Shown: piece after piece, positions 1 to 6,946 of the stretch
How the letters are laid out: every line of letters begins with the position of its first letter
Numbering within the stretch: position 1 is the stretch's first letter
NCBI GenBank assembly: GCA_021779635.1
Contig: JAJYAH010000178.1
Coordinates: 1-10,385, forward strand
Direction of reading: 5' to 3'
DNA from: Pseudomonadota bacterium
GTDB lineage: Bacteria > Pseudomonadota > Alphaproteobacteria > Rhizobiales > Xanthobacteraceae
Length of the DNA stretch: 10,385 bases
Notes under the pieces: model-generated
What the model was told of the DNA's origin: nothing
Databases searched by the model: none
The model's input: only the letters and a program-made list of their open reading frames with translations
Program-made: the position numbers and the translations under genes

Positions 1-1
1 G

Positions 2-604
2 GCCCATCGCGACAACGCCGACAGCATCGAGGATCAGATCTTCTCGGAAAAATACCTGCTTGAGAGGCCGTTGCTGGCGGCGATCCGCCGCGACAAGCCG
101 CCGGTGCTGCTGATCGACGAAATCGATCGCGCCGACGACGAGTTCGAGGCGTTCTTGCTCGAGCTGTTGTCCGACTTCCAGGTCTCGATCCCCGAACTCG
201 GGACAATTACCGCGACCACGATCCCGCATGTGGTCCTGACCTCGAACGGCACCCGCGAACTTTCCGACGCGCTGCGGCGCCGCTGTCTCTATCACTATGT
301 CGATTATCCCGATGTGGATCGCGAGGCGCGCATCATCATGGCGCGGATCGCGGGCGCCGGGGCGTCGCTGTCATTGCAGATCGCGCGGCTGGTCGAGAAC
401 ATCCGCAAGGAGGAACTCCGCAAGGTGCCCGGCGTTGCCGAGACGCTGGACTGGGCGGCGGCGCTGGTCGGGCTCAACGTGCGAGACCTGCACGATTCCC
501 CCGAGATCGTGCACGAGACCCTGATGTGCCTGCTCAAGACCCATGAGGACAAGTCGCGCGTCACGCGCGAGGTCACCGAACGTCTGCTGGGGAAGGTCGC
601 ATGA
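2..604 (+). CDS. coxD: CoxD-type MoxR-family AAA+ ATPase (5' truncated by window edge)
   Basis: AAA+ ATPase of the MoxR/CoxD type, expected to act in the cytoplasm. In Afipia (Oligotropha) carboxidovorans CoxD is implicated in maturing the Mo-Cu-S centre of CO dehydrogenase. The reading frame is open from base 2, so the N-terminus and Walker A are outside the window; 200 residues are visible. The frame contains a clear Walker B (VLLIDEIDRAD, about nt 104-136), then the conserved stretch EFEAFLLELLSDFQVSIPE, a sensor-1-like VVLTSN and an arginine-rich ALRRRC segment followed by HYVDYPD, all typical of MoxR-like proteins. The upstream residues EDQIFSEKYLLERPL also fit CoxD. The stop overlaps the coxE start (ATGA, 601-604), implying translational coupling. 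The alternative is a generic MoxR ATPase, but the coxE-F-G order downstream favours coxD. The CO dehydrogenase subunits themselves are not in view. Confidence 0.88.
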   Translation, partial: AHRDNADSIEDQIFSEKYLLERPLLAAIRRDKPPVLLIDEIDRADDEFEAFLLELLSDFQVSIPELGTITATTIPHVVLTSNGTRELSDALRRRCLYHYVDYPDVDREARIIMARIAGAGASLSLQIARLVENIRKEELRKVPGVAETLDWAAALVGLNVRDLHDSPEIVHETLMCLLKTHEDKSRVTREVTERLLGKVA

Positions 605-1809
605 GCTGCTGTGGCGCCAGCCCGGACTACAGGGAGATCGACGAGGTCTCGCGCCTTGTCTCGGCAAGGCTCGCGGCCTTTCTCAAGACCCTGCGCGACA
701 ACGCCTTCATTGTTGGGCTGCATGAAGGCCAGGACGCCGCCGCCTTGATGGCCGCAGGCTATGCCGAAAGGCCCGGACTGTTGCGGGTCGCGTTCAAGCA
801 TCTGTTCTCGGCGCGGAAATCCGACTGGGACCGGTTCGACGGGCTGTTCGACGCATTCTGGCTCGGCCGCCGCGTCAAATCGCGGTCGATCACCACGGGG
901 TCGGCGAAGCCGGCCAGCAATCCGTCGCTGAAAAGCCTGCAGGACTCTCAATCCGAACGCGCCGGAAGCGAGACGGCGACGGACCAGGTTCCGTCCCCCG
1001 ACGAGGCGGCGGAGGATCGTGCCGGCGAAGGCCGCATGGAAGGCGCGTCGCGCGCCGACAACCTGGCCGAGGTCGATTTCCGCAAGCTGGCCGATCCCGA
1101 CCAGATCGAACAGGCCCACGCCGCGGCGGCGCGGCTGGCGAAGATCATGCGCACCCGGCTGACACGGCGCGATCTGGCGCGGCGGCGCGGCTACCGGCTC
1201 GACCTGCGAAGAACCATCCACAGCAATATCAGCCATGGCGGCGTGCCGATCAGCCTCGTCAGGCGCCAGCGCAAGACAAAGCCGCTGCGGTTGATCATGC
1301 TGCTCGACGCCTCCGGCTCGATGAGCATGTACACCGGCGTGTTCCTGCGCTTCATCCACGGCGTGCTGGACGAGTTTCGAGAGGCCGAGGCATTCCTGTT
1401 CCACACAAGGCTCGCTTATGTGTCCGACGCGATGAAGGAAAAGGATCCGGTGCGGGCGCTCGACCGCTTGTCGATCATGGCGCAAGGTGCCGGCGGCGGC
1501 ACCCGGATCGGCGAAAGCCTGCAGACCTTCAACCGCTGGCACGCCGCGCGGGTGATCCATTCGCGCAGTTGCGTGATGATCGTGTCCGACGGTTACGAGA
1601 CCGGCGATGCGGCGCTGCTCGGCCGCGAGATGGCGGCGCTCGCCCGGCGCTGCCGCCGCATCGTCTGGCTCAATCCGATGATGGCATGGCACGGCTATGC
1701 GCCGGAGGCTGCCGGCATCAAGGCGGCGCTGCCGTACATCGATCTCTACGCGCCCGCCAATACGCTGAAAAGCCTGGCCGAGCTTGAACCCTATCTGGCT
1801 GAGCTGTGA
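601..1809 (+). CDS. coxE: CoxE-like VWA domain protein
   Basis: 402-residue protein of the CoxE-like VWA family, the usual partner of a MoxR-type ATPase. In A. carboxidovorans CoxE is linked to assembly of the Mo-Cu-S site of CO dehydrogenase; the exact step here is inferred. The C-terminal half holds a full metal-ion-dependent adhesion site: DASGS at residues 236-240, a GGGTR motif with Thr301, and SDGYETGD starting with Asp330 at the third position. The N-terminal half is mostly helical in character. Residues about 115-150 form a charged, Ala/Glu/Asp-rich linker that is probably disordered, and Arg-rich segments follow just before the VWA fold (TRRDLARRRGY). The start ATG overlaps the coxD stop by four bases, and no other start fits as well. 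The next gene begins 23 nt after its stop. No transmembrane segment or signal peptide is evident. Confidence 0.9.
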   Translation: MSCCGASPDYREIDEVSRLVSARLAAFLKTLRDNAFIVGLHEGQDAAALMAAGYAERPGLLRVAFKHLFSARKSDWDRFDGLFDAFWLGRRVKSRSITTGSAKPASNPSLKSLQDSQSERAGSETATDQVPSPDEAAEDRAGEGRMEGASRADNLAEVDFRKLADPDQIEQAHAAAARLAKIMRTRLTRRDLARRRGYRLDLRRTIHSNISHGGVPISLVRRQRKTKPLRLIMLLDASGSMSMYTGVFLRFIHGVLDEFREAEAFLFHTRLAYVSDAMKEKDPVRALDRLSIMAQGAGGGTRIGESLQTFNRWHAARVIHSRSCVMIVSDGYETGDAALLGREMAALARRCRRIVWLNPMMAWHGYAPEAAGIKAALPYIDLYAPANTLKSLAELEPYLAEL

Positions 1810-1820
1810 GCGAGGCGCCC

Positions 1821-1826
1821 GAGGAG
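1821..1826 (+). promoter_or_regulatory. Ribosome binding site deciding the coxF start
   Basis: A GAGGAG motif sits six bases before the ATG at 1833. An in-frame GTG at 1806, overlapping the coxE stop, would add nine residues (MSEAPEETS) but would place this Shine-Dalgarno inside the coding region. The ATG at 1833 is therefore preferred. Confidence 0.75.
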
Positions 1827-1832
1827 ACGTCC

Positions 1833-2669
1833 ATGACCAAACATGTCGAGGTAATGGAGCTGGTGGCCGAGCTCAAGGCCGCCGAGCAGGCCTTCGTTCT
1901 CGCCACTGTGGTGCGCACGGTGTCGGTGACCGCCGCCAAGGCCGGCGCCAAGGCGATCATCCGCCCCGACGGCAGCATCGTGGCGGGGTGGATCGGCGGC
2001 GGCTGCGCGCGCGGCGCGGTGCTCAGGGCCGCGCGCGAGGCGCTTGCCGATGGCGAGCCGCGGATGGTTTCGGTGCAGCCGGAAAACCTGTTGGCCGAAC
2101 TCGGCGTCAGGCCCGGCGAGAACCGCGACGGCGTGCGCTTTGCCCAGAACATGTGCCCGAGCAAGGGCACCATGGACATTTTCGTCGAGCCGGTATTGCC
2201 GCATCCTTCGCTGGTCGTTCTCGGCGCGAGTCCGGTGGCGATGTCGCTGGCGGGACAGGCGCGGCAGCTAGGCTACCATGTCACCATCGCGGCGCCCGCG
2301 GCCGATCGTGCTTCCGAGCCCGACGCCCATGTCATCATCGACGGATTCGAACTGCGCCATCTCAACGACGCCCGGCGCTTTGTCGTGATCTCGACGCAAG
2401 GCAAGGGCGACGAGGCCGCGTTGAAGGCTTCGGTCGGGATCGATGCCGCGTACCACGCCTTCGTCGGCAGCCGCCGCAAGATGGCCGCGCTGCGCGAGAA
2501 ACTGATCGGCGAAGGCATCGCGGCCGCGGCACTCGATCGAATCAAGGCGCCGGCCGGCCTCGACCTCGGCGCCATCACGCCGGAGGAAATCGCGATGTCG
2601 ATCCTGGCTGAAATCACCACCCTGCGAAGGCGCGGACAGCGCGCCCCGCTGACGTTGCAAACCCCCTGA
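1833..2669 (+). CDS. coxF: CoxF, XdhC-family molybdenum-hydroxylase maturation protein
   Basis: 278-residue protein of the XdhC/CoxI/CoxF family. Members bind or sulfurate molybdenum cofactor for xanthine oxidase-type enzymes; CoxF is implicated in completing the Mo-Cu-S site of CO dehydrogenase. Visible signatures are the N-terminal XdhC region (FVLATVVRTVSVTAAKAGAK, then GWIGGGCARGAV with Cys58 in the conserved glycine-rich GGGC motif) and a C-terminal Rossmann-like part opening with LVVLGASPVAM at residues 127-137. A late segment, FVGSRRKMAALREKL, also matches the family. Size is ordinary for a two-domain XdhC protein. It lies 23 nt after coxE and 12 nt before coxG in one apparent transcription unit. 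By sequence alone it could serve another molybdenum hydroxylase; the neighbours make CoxF the best call. Confidence 0.87.
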   Translation: MTKHVEVMELVAELKAAEQAFVLATVVRTVSVTAAKAGAKAIIRPDGSIVAGWIGGGCARGAVLRAAREALADGEPRMVSVQPENLLAELGVRPGENRDGVRFAQNMCPSKGTMDIFVEPVLPHPSLVVLGASPVAMSLAGQARQLGYHVTIAAPAADRASEPDAHVIIDGFELRHLNDARRFVVISTQGKGDEAALKASVGIDAAYHAFVGSRRKMAALREKLIGEGIAAAALDRIKAPAGLDLGAITPEEIAMSILAEITTLRRRGQRAPLTLQTP

Positions 2670-2681
2670 GGAAATTCAACC

Positions 2682-3194
2682 ATGCAGATGAACGACAGCC
2701 AGCGCATTCCTGCGTCCAGGGACGAAGTGTGGGCGGCGCTCAACGATCCGGAAGTGCTGAAGAAATGCATTCCGGGATGCCAGAACCTCGAAATGTCCTC
2801 GCCGACCGAAATGACCGCGACCGTGGTGTTCAGGGTCGGGCCGGTCAAGGCAACCTTCGGCGGCAAGGTCACGCTGTCCGATCTCGACCCGCCGAACAGC
2901 TATCGCATTTCCGGCGAGGGATCCGGCGGCGTGGCGGGATTTGCCAAGGGCGGCGCCGCGGTGCGTCTGGAATCCGAAAGCCCTGAGGTCACGATCCTGC
3001 ATTACGAGGTTGACGCGCAGATCGGCGGCAAGCTGGCGCAGCTCGGCCAGCGGCTGATCGATTCCACCGCCAGGAAACTTGCCGGCGAGTTCTTTGCCGC
3101 GTTCGGTGCGGTCGTCGGCGGGACGGTGGATGCGCCAGCGGAGCCGGAGAGTGGCAAGAAAAGCTGGATCGCCAAGCTGACAGGCGCGGCCTAG
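2682..3194 (+). CDS. coxG: CoxG, SRPBCC-fold CO dehydrogenase accessory protein
   Basis: 170-residue CoxG-family protein with the SRPBCC (START-like) hydrophobic-pocket fold. Family members have been linked to attaching CO dehydrogenase to the cytoplasmic membrane and passing its electrons to quinone; this role is inherited from the family, not shown here. Visible signatures are SRDEVWAALNDPEVLKKCIPG near the N-terminus with the typical C-I-P-G-C motif (residues 29-33), alternating beta-strands through residue 110, then the long closing helix GGKLAQLGQRLIDSTARKLA and AGEFF to about residue 138. A short basic, amphipathic tail (KKSWIAKLTGAA) could be a membrane contact. A GAGGAAA ribosome site starts at 2668, overlapping the coxF stop, and supports the ATG at 2682; a second ATG two codons later is equally well spaced. 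It is the last intact gene of the cluster: no coxH, coxI or coxK follows. Confidence 0.88.
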   Translation: MQMNDSQRIPASRDEVWAALNDPEVLKKCIPGCQNLEMSSPTEMTATVVFRVGPVKATFGGKVTLSDLDPPNSYRISGEGSGGVAGFAKGGAAVRLESESPEVTILHYEVDAQIGGKLAQLGQRLIDSTARKLAGEFFAAFGAVVGGTVDAPAEPESGKKSWIAKLTGAA

Positions 3195-3226
3195 TTTCGT
3201 CATGGCGAAGCCCGCTCTCGGCCCAT

Positions 3227-3430
3227 GATTACGATTCCGACCGTTCGATCGCGGCCACCTTCCAGTCGCTGCCGGGTGCGAGCTTCGTCGTCAACGGCGG
3301 AGCGCAGGCCTCCGACTCCGCGCTCGTCACCGCCGCGCTGGCAAAGATATGCCTGAACGGCTGGTCCGCTGAGGGCGAGTTCTCCGATATGACGCGCTCT
3401 TACGCCGGCAAGGGCGCGATACGCGTGGTG
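3227..3430 (+). pseudogene. Remnant of an autotransporter beta-barrel C-terminus
   Basis: Read in frame from 3227 this encodes DYDSDRSIAATFQSLPGASF, then VVNGGAQASDSALV, and later NGWSAEGEFSD and TRSYAGKGAIRV. From memory of the family, this closely resembles the last strands of the autotransporter outer-membrane domain found in Bradyrhizobium-type genomes, which usually ends near RSYAGKG-V-RY-W. The first several hundred residues, signal peptide and passenger domain are absent. A few residues appear deleted between NGWSA and EGEF, and after AIRV the frame runs into unrelated sequence to a TGA at 3470. There is no start codon with a ribosome site. I read it as the decayed 3' end of a lost gene, 32 nt past coxG. 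The match is by memory, not by search. Confidence 0.62.
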
Positions 3431-3489
3431 ATCGCGCCGTCGCGGGCGTGCTGCAAAAACCGGATTTGCTGAAGCAATTCAAGCTGTTT

Positions 3490-3995
3490 CTACCTGTCCA
3501 GTCTCGGCAGCAAAAATATTCCCGTTCCCTTTTGACCCAAATCACCTGCATATCCCTCGCCGTCCCGGCCCACACCGAGGGGCGTTTCGCGATCGTCACG
3601 GACGTAGGGCACGGGATGCGGTGGACGCAGGCGGCGCGTTGACGAAGGCGCTTGGCTGCGGACGGCGAAGTCGTGTGGTCCTGACGCCCCGACGCTGGCG
3701 TCAAGTTGGTGAAAGGCGATGTCGGCCCTAACGGGCGCGACACGCCGACTTCACCGGCGAGGGTGGCAAAAAAGCCCGGTCACCCGGGAGAGCGCGAAGG
3801 AAACCGTTAAAACCCTTGCGCGGGGAATGCCGGGTGATTCCGGCGTGACCGTGGTGACTAACTCGCGTGTTTTTTCACCACGCGAGGCTGCGGGCGCATC
3901 GGGCGCCCGGCATTCCCTGCGCCCTCTGATTTCAGAAGGCCGAAGGTTTCGTGCACAACTCGGGCGCATCGTGCCGCGAGAAGGCGGATTTATGT
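3490..3995 (+). repeat. Composite dispersed repeat of Bradyrhizobium type
   Basis: Non-coding sequence that I recognise as resembling a multi-copy intergenic element of Bradyrhizobium/Rhodopseudomonas genomes, where it is often mis-annotated as small ORFs. Typical translated fragments present here are TEGRFAIVTDVGHGMRWTQ (about 3576-3635), VVLTPRRWRQV (about 3677-3709), and ARGMPGDSGVTVVTNS with REAAGASGARHSLRPL (about 3818-3928). The ends are estimated, because only comparison of copies could fix them. No transposase or target-site duplication is seen. The 3' half folds strongly (see 3818-3922), suggesting conservation at RNA or DNA-structure level rather than protein level. Membership of a repeat family is recalled, not computed. 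Confidence 0.6.
3818..3922 (+). other. Long-range stem with nested and competing hairpins
   Basis: A 17-nt arm at 3818-3834 (GCGCGGGGAATGCCGGG) pairs with 3906-3922 (CCCGGCATTCCCTGCGC) with one mismatch, enclosing 71 nt. Inside lies a perfect 8-bp hairpin, CTCGCGTG at 3862-3869 with CACGCGAG at 3879-3886, with a T-run in its loop. GTGGTG at 3851-3856 can instead pair with CACCAC at 3876-3881, which overlaps the 3' arm of that hairpin, so the two helices exclude each other. A small hairpin, GCCGG 3829-3833 with CCGGC 3840-3844, also competes with the outer stem. Pairings were read by eye; whether the region is transcribed is unknown. Confidence 0.55.
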
Positions 3996-3999
3996 CCGA

Positions 4000-4076
4000 C
4001 GTCATTGCGAGGAGCGAAGCGACGAAGCAATCCATTCCTTAGCGAGATGGATTGCTTCGCTTCGCTCGCAATGACG
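4000..4076. repeat. REP-like palindromic element
   Basis: Near-perfect inverted repeat. The left arm 4000-4035 begins CGTCATTGCGAGGAGCGAAG and ends AAGCAATCCAT; the right arm 4047-4076 is its reverse complement apart from two 3-nt gaps, around an 11-nt centre. The motif CGTCATTGCGAG...GAAGCAATCCA is a familiar dispersed palindrome in many bacterial genomes, usually seen in translation as fragments such as ARSEATKQSI or DCFASLAMT, both present here. It abuts the larger repeat block at 3490-3995. Transcribed, it would form a stem of about 30 bp. Confidence 0.8.
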
Positions 4077-4164
4077 GCGTTGGGACCGTCGTGGTTATTT
4101 GAAATTGTAATTGTAACTCACCCCAGCCGTCATCATCCGCCACCGGGTCGCGCGAATGTTATCA

Positions 4165-4183
4165 GCGCGAGCTATCGTCGCGC
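4165..4183 (-). terminator. Weak hairpin downstream of prs
   Basis: GCGCGA at 4165-4170 and TCGCGC at 4178-4183 form a perfect 6-bp stem with a 7-nt loop, starting 27 nt past the prs stop on the minus strand. No T-run follows, so it is not a canonical intrinsic terminator; it may protect the 3' end or be incidental in GC-rich DNA. Confidence 0.25.
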
Positions 4184-4209
4184 CCTTACGCGGAGACGTG
4201 ATGCCCGCC

Positions 4210-5163
<954 letters not shown>

Positions 5164-5170
5164 CGAGGCT

Positions 5171-5177
5171 TCTCCCC
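5171..5177 (-). promoter_or_regulatory. Ribosome binding site deciding the prs start
   Basis: On the minus strand GGGGAGA ends seven bases before the ATG at 5163. It supports the 317-residue prs over the 331-residue form beginning at 5205. Confidence 0.75.
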
Positions 5178-5298
5178 GCGCCTTGCTGGATACGACGTTC
5201 AACATCTCAAAATACCCGTGGAACCGGCGCTTGCGACGAGCGAGGTGATATCAAGGACGTACCTTGGCTGGCAACCCATCAACCCGGTTTTCCTGCGC

Positions 5299-5340
5299 AA
5301 AATCAGCGATCGGCGAGTAAATCTGTCGTCACCGATCACT
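5299..5340 (-). terminator. Terminator-like stem overlapping the lipoprotein stop codon
   Basis: On the minus strand AGTGATCGGTGA (5340-5329, ending in the stop TGA) pairs with TCGCCGATCGCT (5316-5305) over 12 bp including two G-U pairs, with a 12-nt loop. A short run of four T residues follows at 5302-5299. The strong stem and position favour transcription termination or 3' end protection between the lipoprotein gene and prs; the short T-run limits confidence. Confidence 0.5.
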
Positions 5341-6024
5341 GTAGCCGAGCGCGCTGCCGCTGCCGAGGGCGCTAACGCTGCCGAGGGCGCTAACGCTGCC
5401 GAGGGCACTGACGCTGCCGAGGGCACTGACGCTGAACGCCCCCGAGGCCGGTGCAGGCTGGTCGGCGCTTGCCACCGCCGGGCCGCGCAGCTCCGGCGCG
5501 GACGGCGCGACATCCGGAGGTGCCGTCCCGTTGATCATGCTGCTGAGGCCGCTCAATCCGGCCTGTGCGATCCGCCGCAGCAACAGGTCGTCGGCGGCGG
5601 CCCAGGGGTCGCGTCCGGCCTTGCCGGCAGGTTCCTCGCCGGAAAGGCGCAATGCGCGCTGCTGGTTACCGTCATAGACGTCCCAGACCCACGCGATGGT
5701 GGCGCGGCCGCGGCTGACTTGGGCGGCGAGATAGCTCCGCACGCGATAGGAGGCCGGCGATTCGCGCGACACGATCGACAGGCTGCGAAGCTTCGATTCG
5801 CTGTCCAGAACGCCGACCATCCGGTCGAAGACCTGCGGCGGCGGGCCATCGATGGATTCGAACGCGACCGTCGCCCCATTGCCGGCCTGGGCGAACGCCC
5901 CACTGACGGCTCCGCCGCCGGCGCAGCCGCCGAGGCCGCACGCCATCGCCAGCAGCAATATGGCAATCGCGGTACGGGGTGCAGTCCGGCCGGTCCGGAA
6001 CAGGGTTACGATGGTGTCGCTCAT
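5329..6024 (-). CDS. Predicted lipoprotein with repeat-expanded C-terminus, function unknown
   Basis: 231-residue protein of unknown function. The N-terminus has Arg residues, a hydrophobic stretch (AIAILLLAMACGLGG) and a lipobox LGGC with Cys34, so it is predicted to be lipidated and held in the periplasmic leaflet of a membrane. The conserved-looking core, about residues 50-168, includes VAFESIDGPPPQVFDRMVG, ASYRVRSYLAAQV and TIAWVWDVYDGNQQRALRLS, and contains no motif I can tie to an enzyme. I believe similar unnamed lipoproteins occur in Bradyrhizobium. From about residue 169 the sequence is Pro/Ala/Ser-rich and ends in four copies of SVSALG plus a degenerate fifth. The start has only a weak G-rich ribosome site close to the ATG. 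It lies on the same strand as the lgt operon, 154 nt beyond pgeF. Confidence 0.8.
   Translation of the reverse strand: MSDTIVTLFRTGRTAPRTAIAILLLAMACGLGGCAGGGAVSGAFAQAGNGATVAFESIDGPPPQVFDRMVGVLDSESKLRSLSIVSRESPASYRVRSYLAAQVSRGRATIAWVWDVYDGNQQRALRLSGEEPAGKAGRDPWAAADDLLLRRIAQAGLSGLSSMINGTAPPDVAPSAPELRGPAVASADQPAPASGAFSVSALGSVSALGSVSALGSVSALGSGSALGYSDR
5341..5430 (-). repeat. 18-bp in-frame tandem repeat in the lipoprotein gene
   Basis: Plus-strand units begin with GCTGCCGAGGGC at 5359, 5377, 5395 and 5413, each followed by GCTAAC (twice) or ACTGAC (twice). A degenerate unit lies at 5341-5358. Being a multiple of three, each unit adds the hexapeptide SVSALG without shifting frame. The paired variants suggest recent stepwise duplication by slippage. 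Confidence 0.93.
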
Positions 6025-6178
6025 CGCCCCGAGCGATATCGTTAAAACTCGTTAAGGTCTAGGGCAGGGACGGCACAAAGGCGAGACCAGCATGAGCAAG
6101 CCGTTGACCACGCGCCGATCATTTTCATTCAAGTCGAAGCGCTTGAAGCACTTGCAAGTTGAGGCACCGCCGCGGATG
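6025..6178. other. 154-nt spacer between pgeF and the lipoprotein gene
   Basis: Presumed promoter region for the minus-strand lipoprotein gene, but no convincing -35/-10 pair is visible. It contains two TTAA boxes starting at 6042 and 6052 on the plus strand (minus-strand reading TTAACGAGTTTTAACG). Nearer pgeF an 8-nt-loop hairpin (TTCAAG...CTTGAA on the minus strand) lacks a T-run. A plus-strand ATG at 6092 opens a frame running antisense through pgeF, which I do not accept as a gene. Confidence 0.4.
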
Positions 6179-6946
6179 TCAGGCTTCCAGCATGATCGCG
6201 TGAACGTGGCGGCCGTAATCCGGCTCTTGCCGATGCACCGAGCGGCGGTAGCTAAAGAAGCGATCGTCGGAATAGGTATCGAGGCCGACATCGTCGATCA
6301 TCAAAACCCCGGCGTTTTCGAGCCGCATCCGGATGAACCCCGCAAGGTCGAACATCGCGTGGCCCTCGCGCGCGGCGGGAAGGAAAAACAGCGCGTTCTC
6401 CGCATCGGCCTGCATGAACCGCTCGATGAATTCACCGCCCACTTCGTAACTGTGCTGGCGGATCAGGGGCCCGATGGCGGCGACCATGCCGCTTCGTTCG
6501 GCGCCGAGTTTTTCCATCGCATCGACGGTGGATTCCAGGATGCCCGTCAGCGCGCCTTTCCACCCCGCATGCGCGGCACCGATCACGCGCGCCTTCGGAT
6601 CGGCCAGCAGGATCGGCCCGCAGTCGGCCGCGGTGGCGCCGATGGCAAGGCCTTCGGTGCGGGTCACGATGGCGTCGGCGCGCGGTCGCGATGCGCCCGG
6701 CCAAGGGCCGGTCGCCACCACGACATCGGCAGAATGGGTCTGATGCACGCTGAGAAGATGCGCCGGCGCCACGCCGATCTGCTCGGCCATCCGGCGGCGG
6801 TTTTCGGCGACATGCGTGGGATCGTCCTTCGAGCCGATGCCGCCATTGAGGCTGGCATAGATGCCGCCGGAGACGCCGCCGTCGCGGGTGAAGAACGCAT
6901 GGCGCAGGCCGGGAATGGCCGAAAGCAGCGGCGATCCCGGCGTCAT
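6179..6946 (-). CDS. pgeF: Peptidoglycan editing factor PgeF (YfiH/DUF152, multicopper-oxidase-like fold)
   Basis: 255-residue member of the YfiH/PgeF family, also annotated as laccase-domain or polyphenol oxidase protein. In E. coli PgeF removes a wrongly incorporated amino acid from a muropeptide precursor; relatives have purine nucleoside phosphorylase activity, so the substrate is uncertain. The metal-site residues are intact: His71 in SVHQTHSADVV, Cys109 in ATAADCGPILLAD, and His126 in VIGAAHAGWKGAL. Other family hallmarks are the N-terminal HAFFTRDGGVSGG followed by SLNGG, and a C-terminal DTYSDDRFFSYRRS segment. The start ATG overlaps the stop of the upstream methyltransferase by four bases, and it is the last gene of the operon. 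Length is normal and nothing looks damaged. Confidence 0.93.
   Translation of the reverse strand: MTPGSPLLSAIPGLRHAFFTRDGGVSGGIYASLNGGIGSKDDPTHVAENRRRMAEQIGVAPAHLLSVHQTHSADVVVATGPWPGASRPRADAIVTRTEGLAIGATAADCGPILLADPKARVIGAAHAGWKGALTGILESTVDAMEKLGAERSGMVAAIGPLIRQHSYEVGGEFIERFMQADAENALFFLPAAREGHAMFDLAGFIRMRLENAGVLMIDDVGLDTYSDDRFFSYRRSVHRQEPDYGRHVHAIMLEA

Larger units (their letters stand above)
3195..4209. other. Gene-free block between coxG and prs
   Basis: About 1 kb without an intact gene. It holds, in order, an autotransporter remnant (3227-3430), a composite dispersed repeat (about 3490-3995), a palindromic element (4000-4076), and about 130 nt up to the end of prs with only a small GC hairpin (4165-4183). 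The genes on either side converge (coxG plus, prs minus), so neither promoter needs this space. Codon bias in the open frames here is irregular and no frame has both a good start signal and a recognisable protein. Confidence 0.75.

Noticed and set aside
304..1692. 462-residue minus-strand open frame opposite coxD and coxE
   Set aside because: Mirror frame of CoxD and CoxE, whose motifs are unmistakable on the plus strand.
1806..2669. GTG start for coxF overlapping the coxE stop
   Set aside because: The GAGGAG site at 1821-1826 is well spaced for the ATG at 1833, and the extra nine residues have no family character.
3448..3642. 64-residue frame in the repeat block
   Set aside because: It spans the junction of the autotransporter debris and the dispersed repeat, has no good ribosome site, and resembles spurious repeat-derived ORFs.
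3327..3743. 138-residue minus-strand frame in the repeat block
   Set aside because: Crosses two unrelated elements and has the Ser/Arg/Pro composition of non-coding GC-rich DNA.
4000..4076. CRISPR-like or attachment-site reading of the palindromic sequence
   Set aside because: There is only one inverted pair, with no regularly spaced direct repeats and spacers, no tRNA and no integrase nearby.
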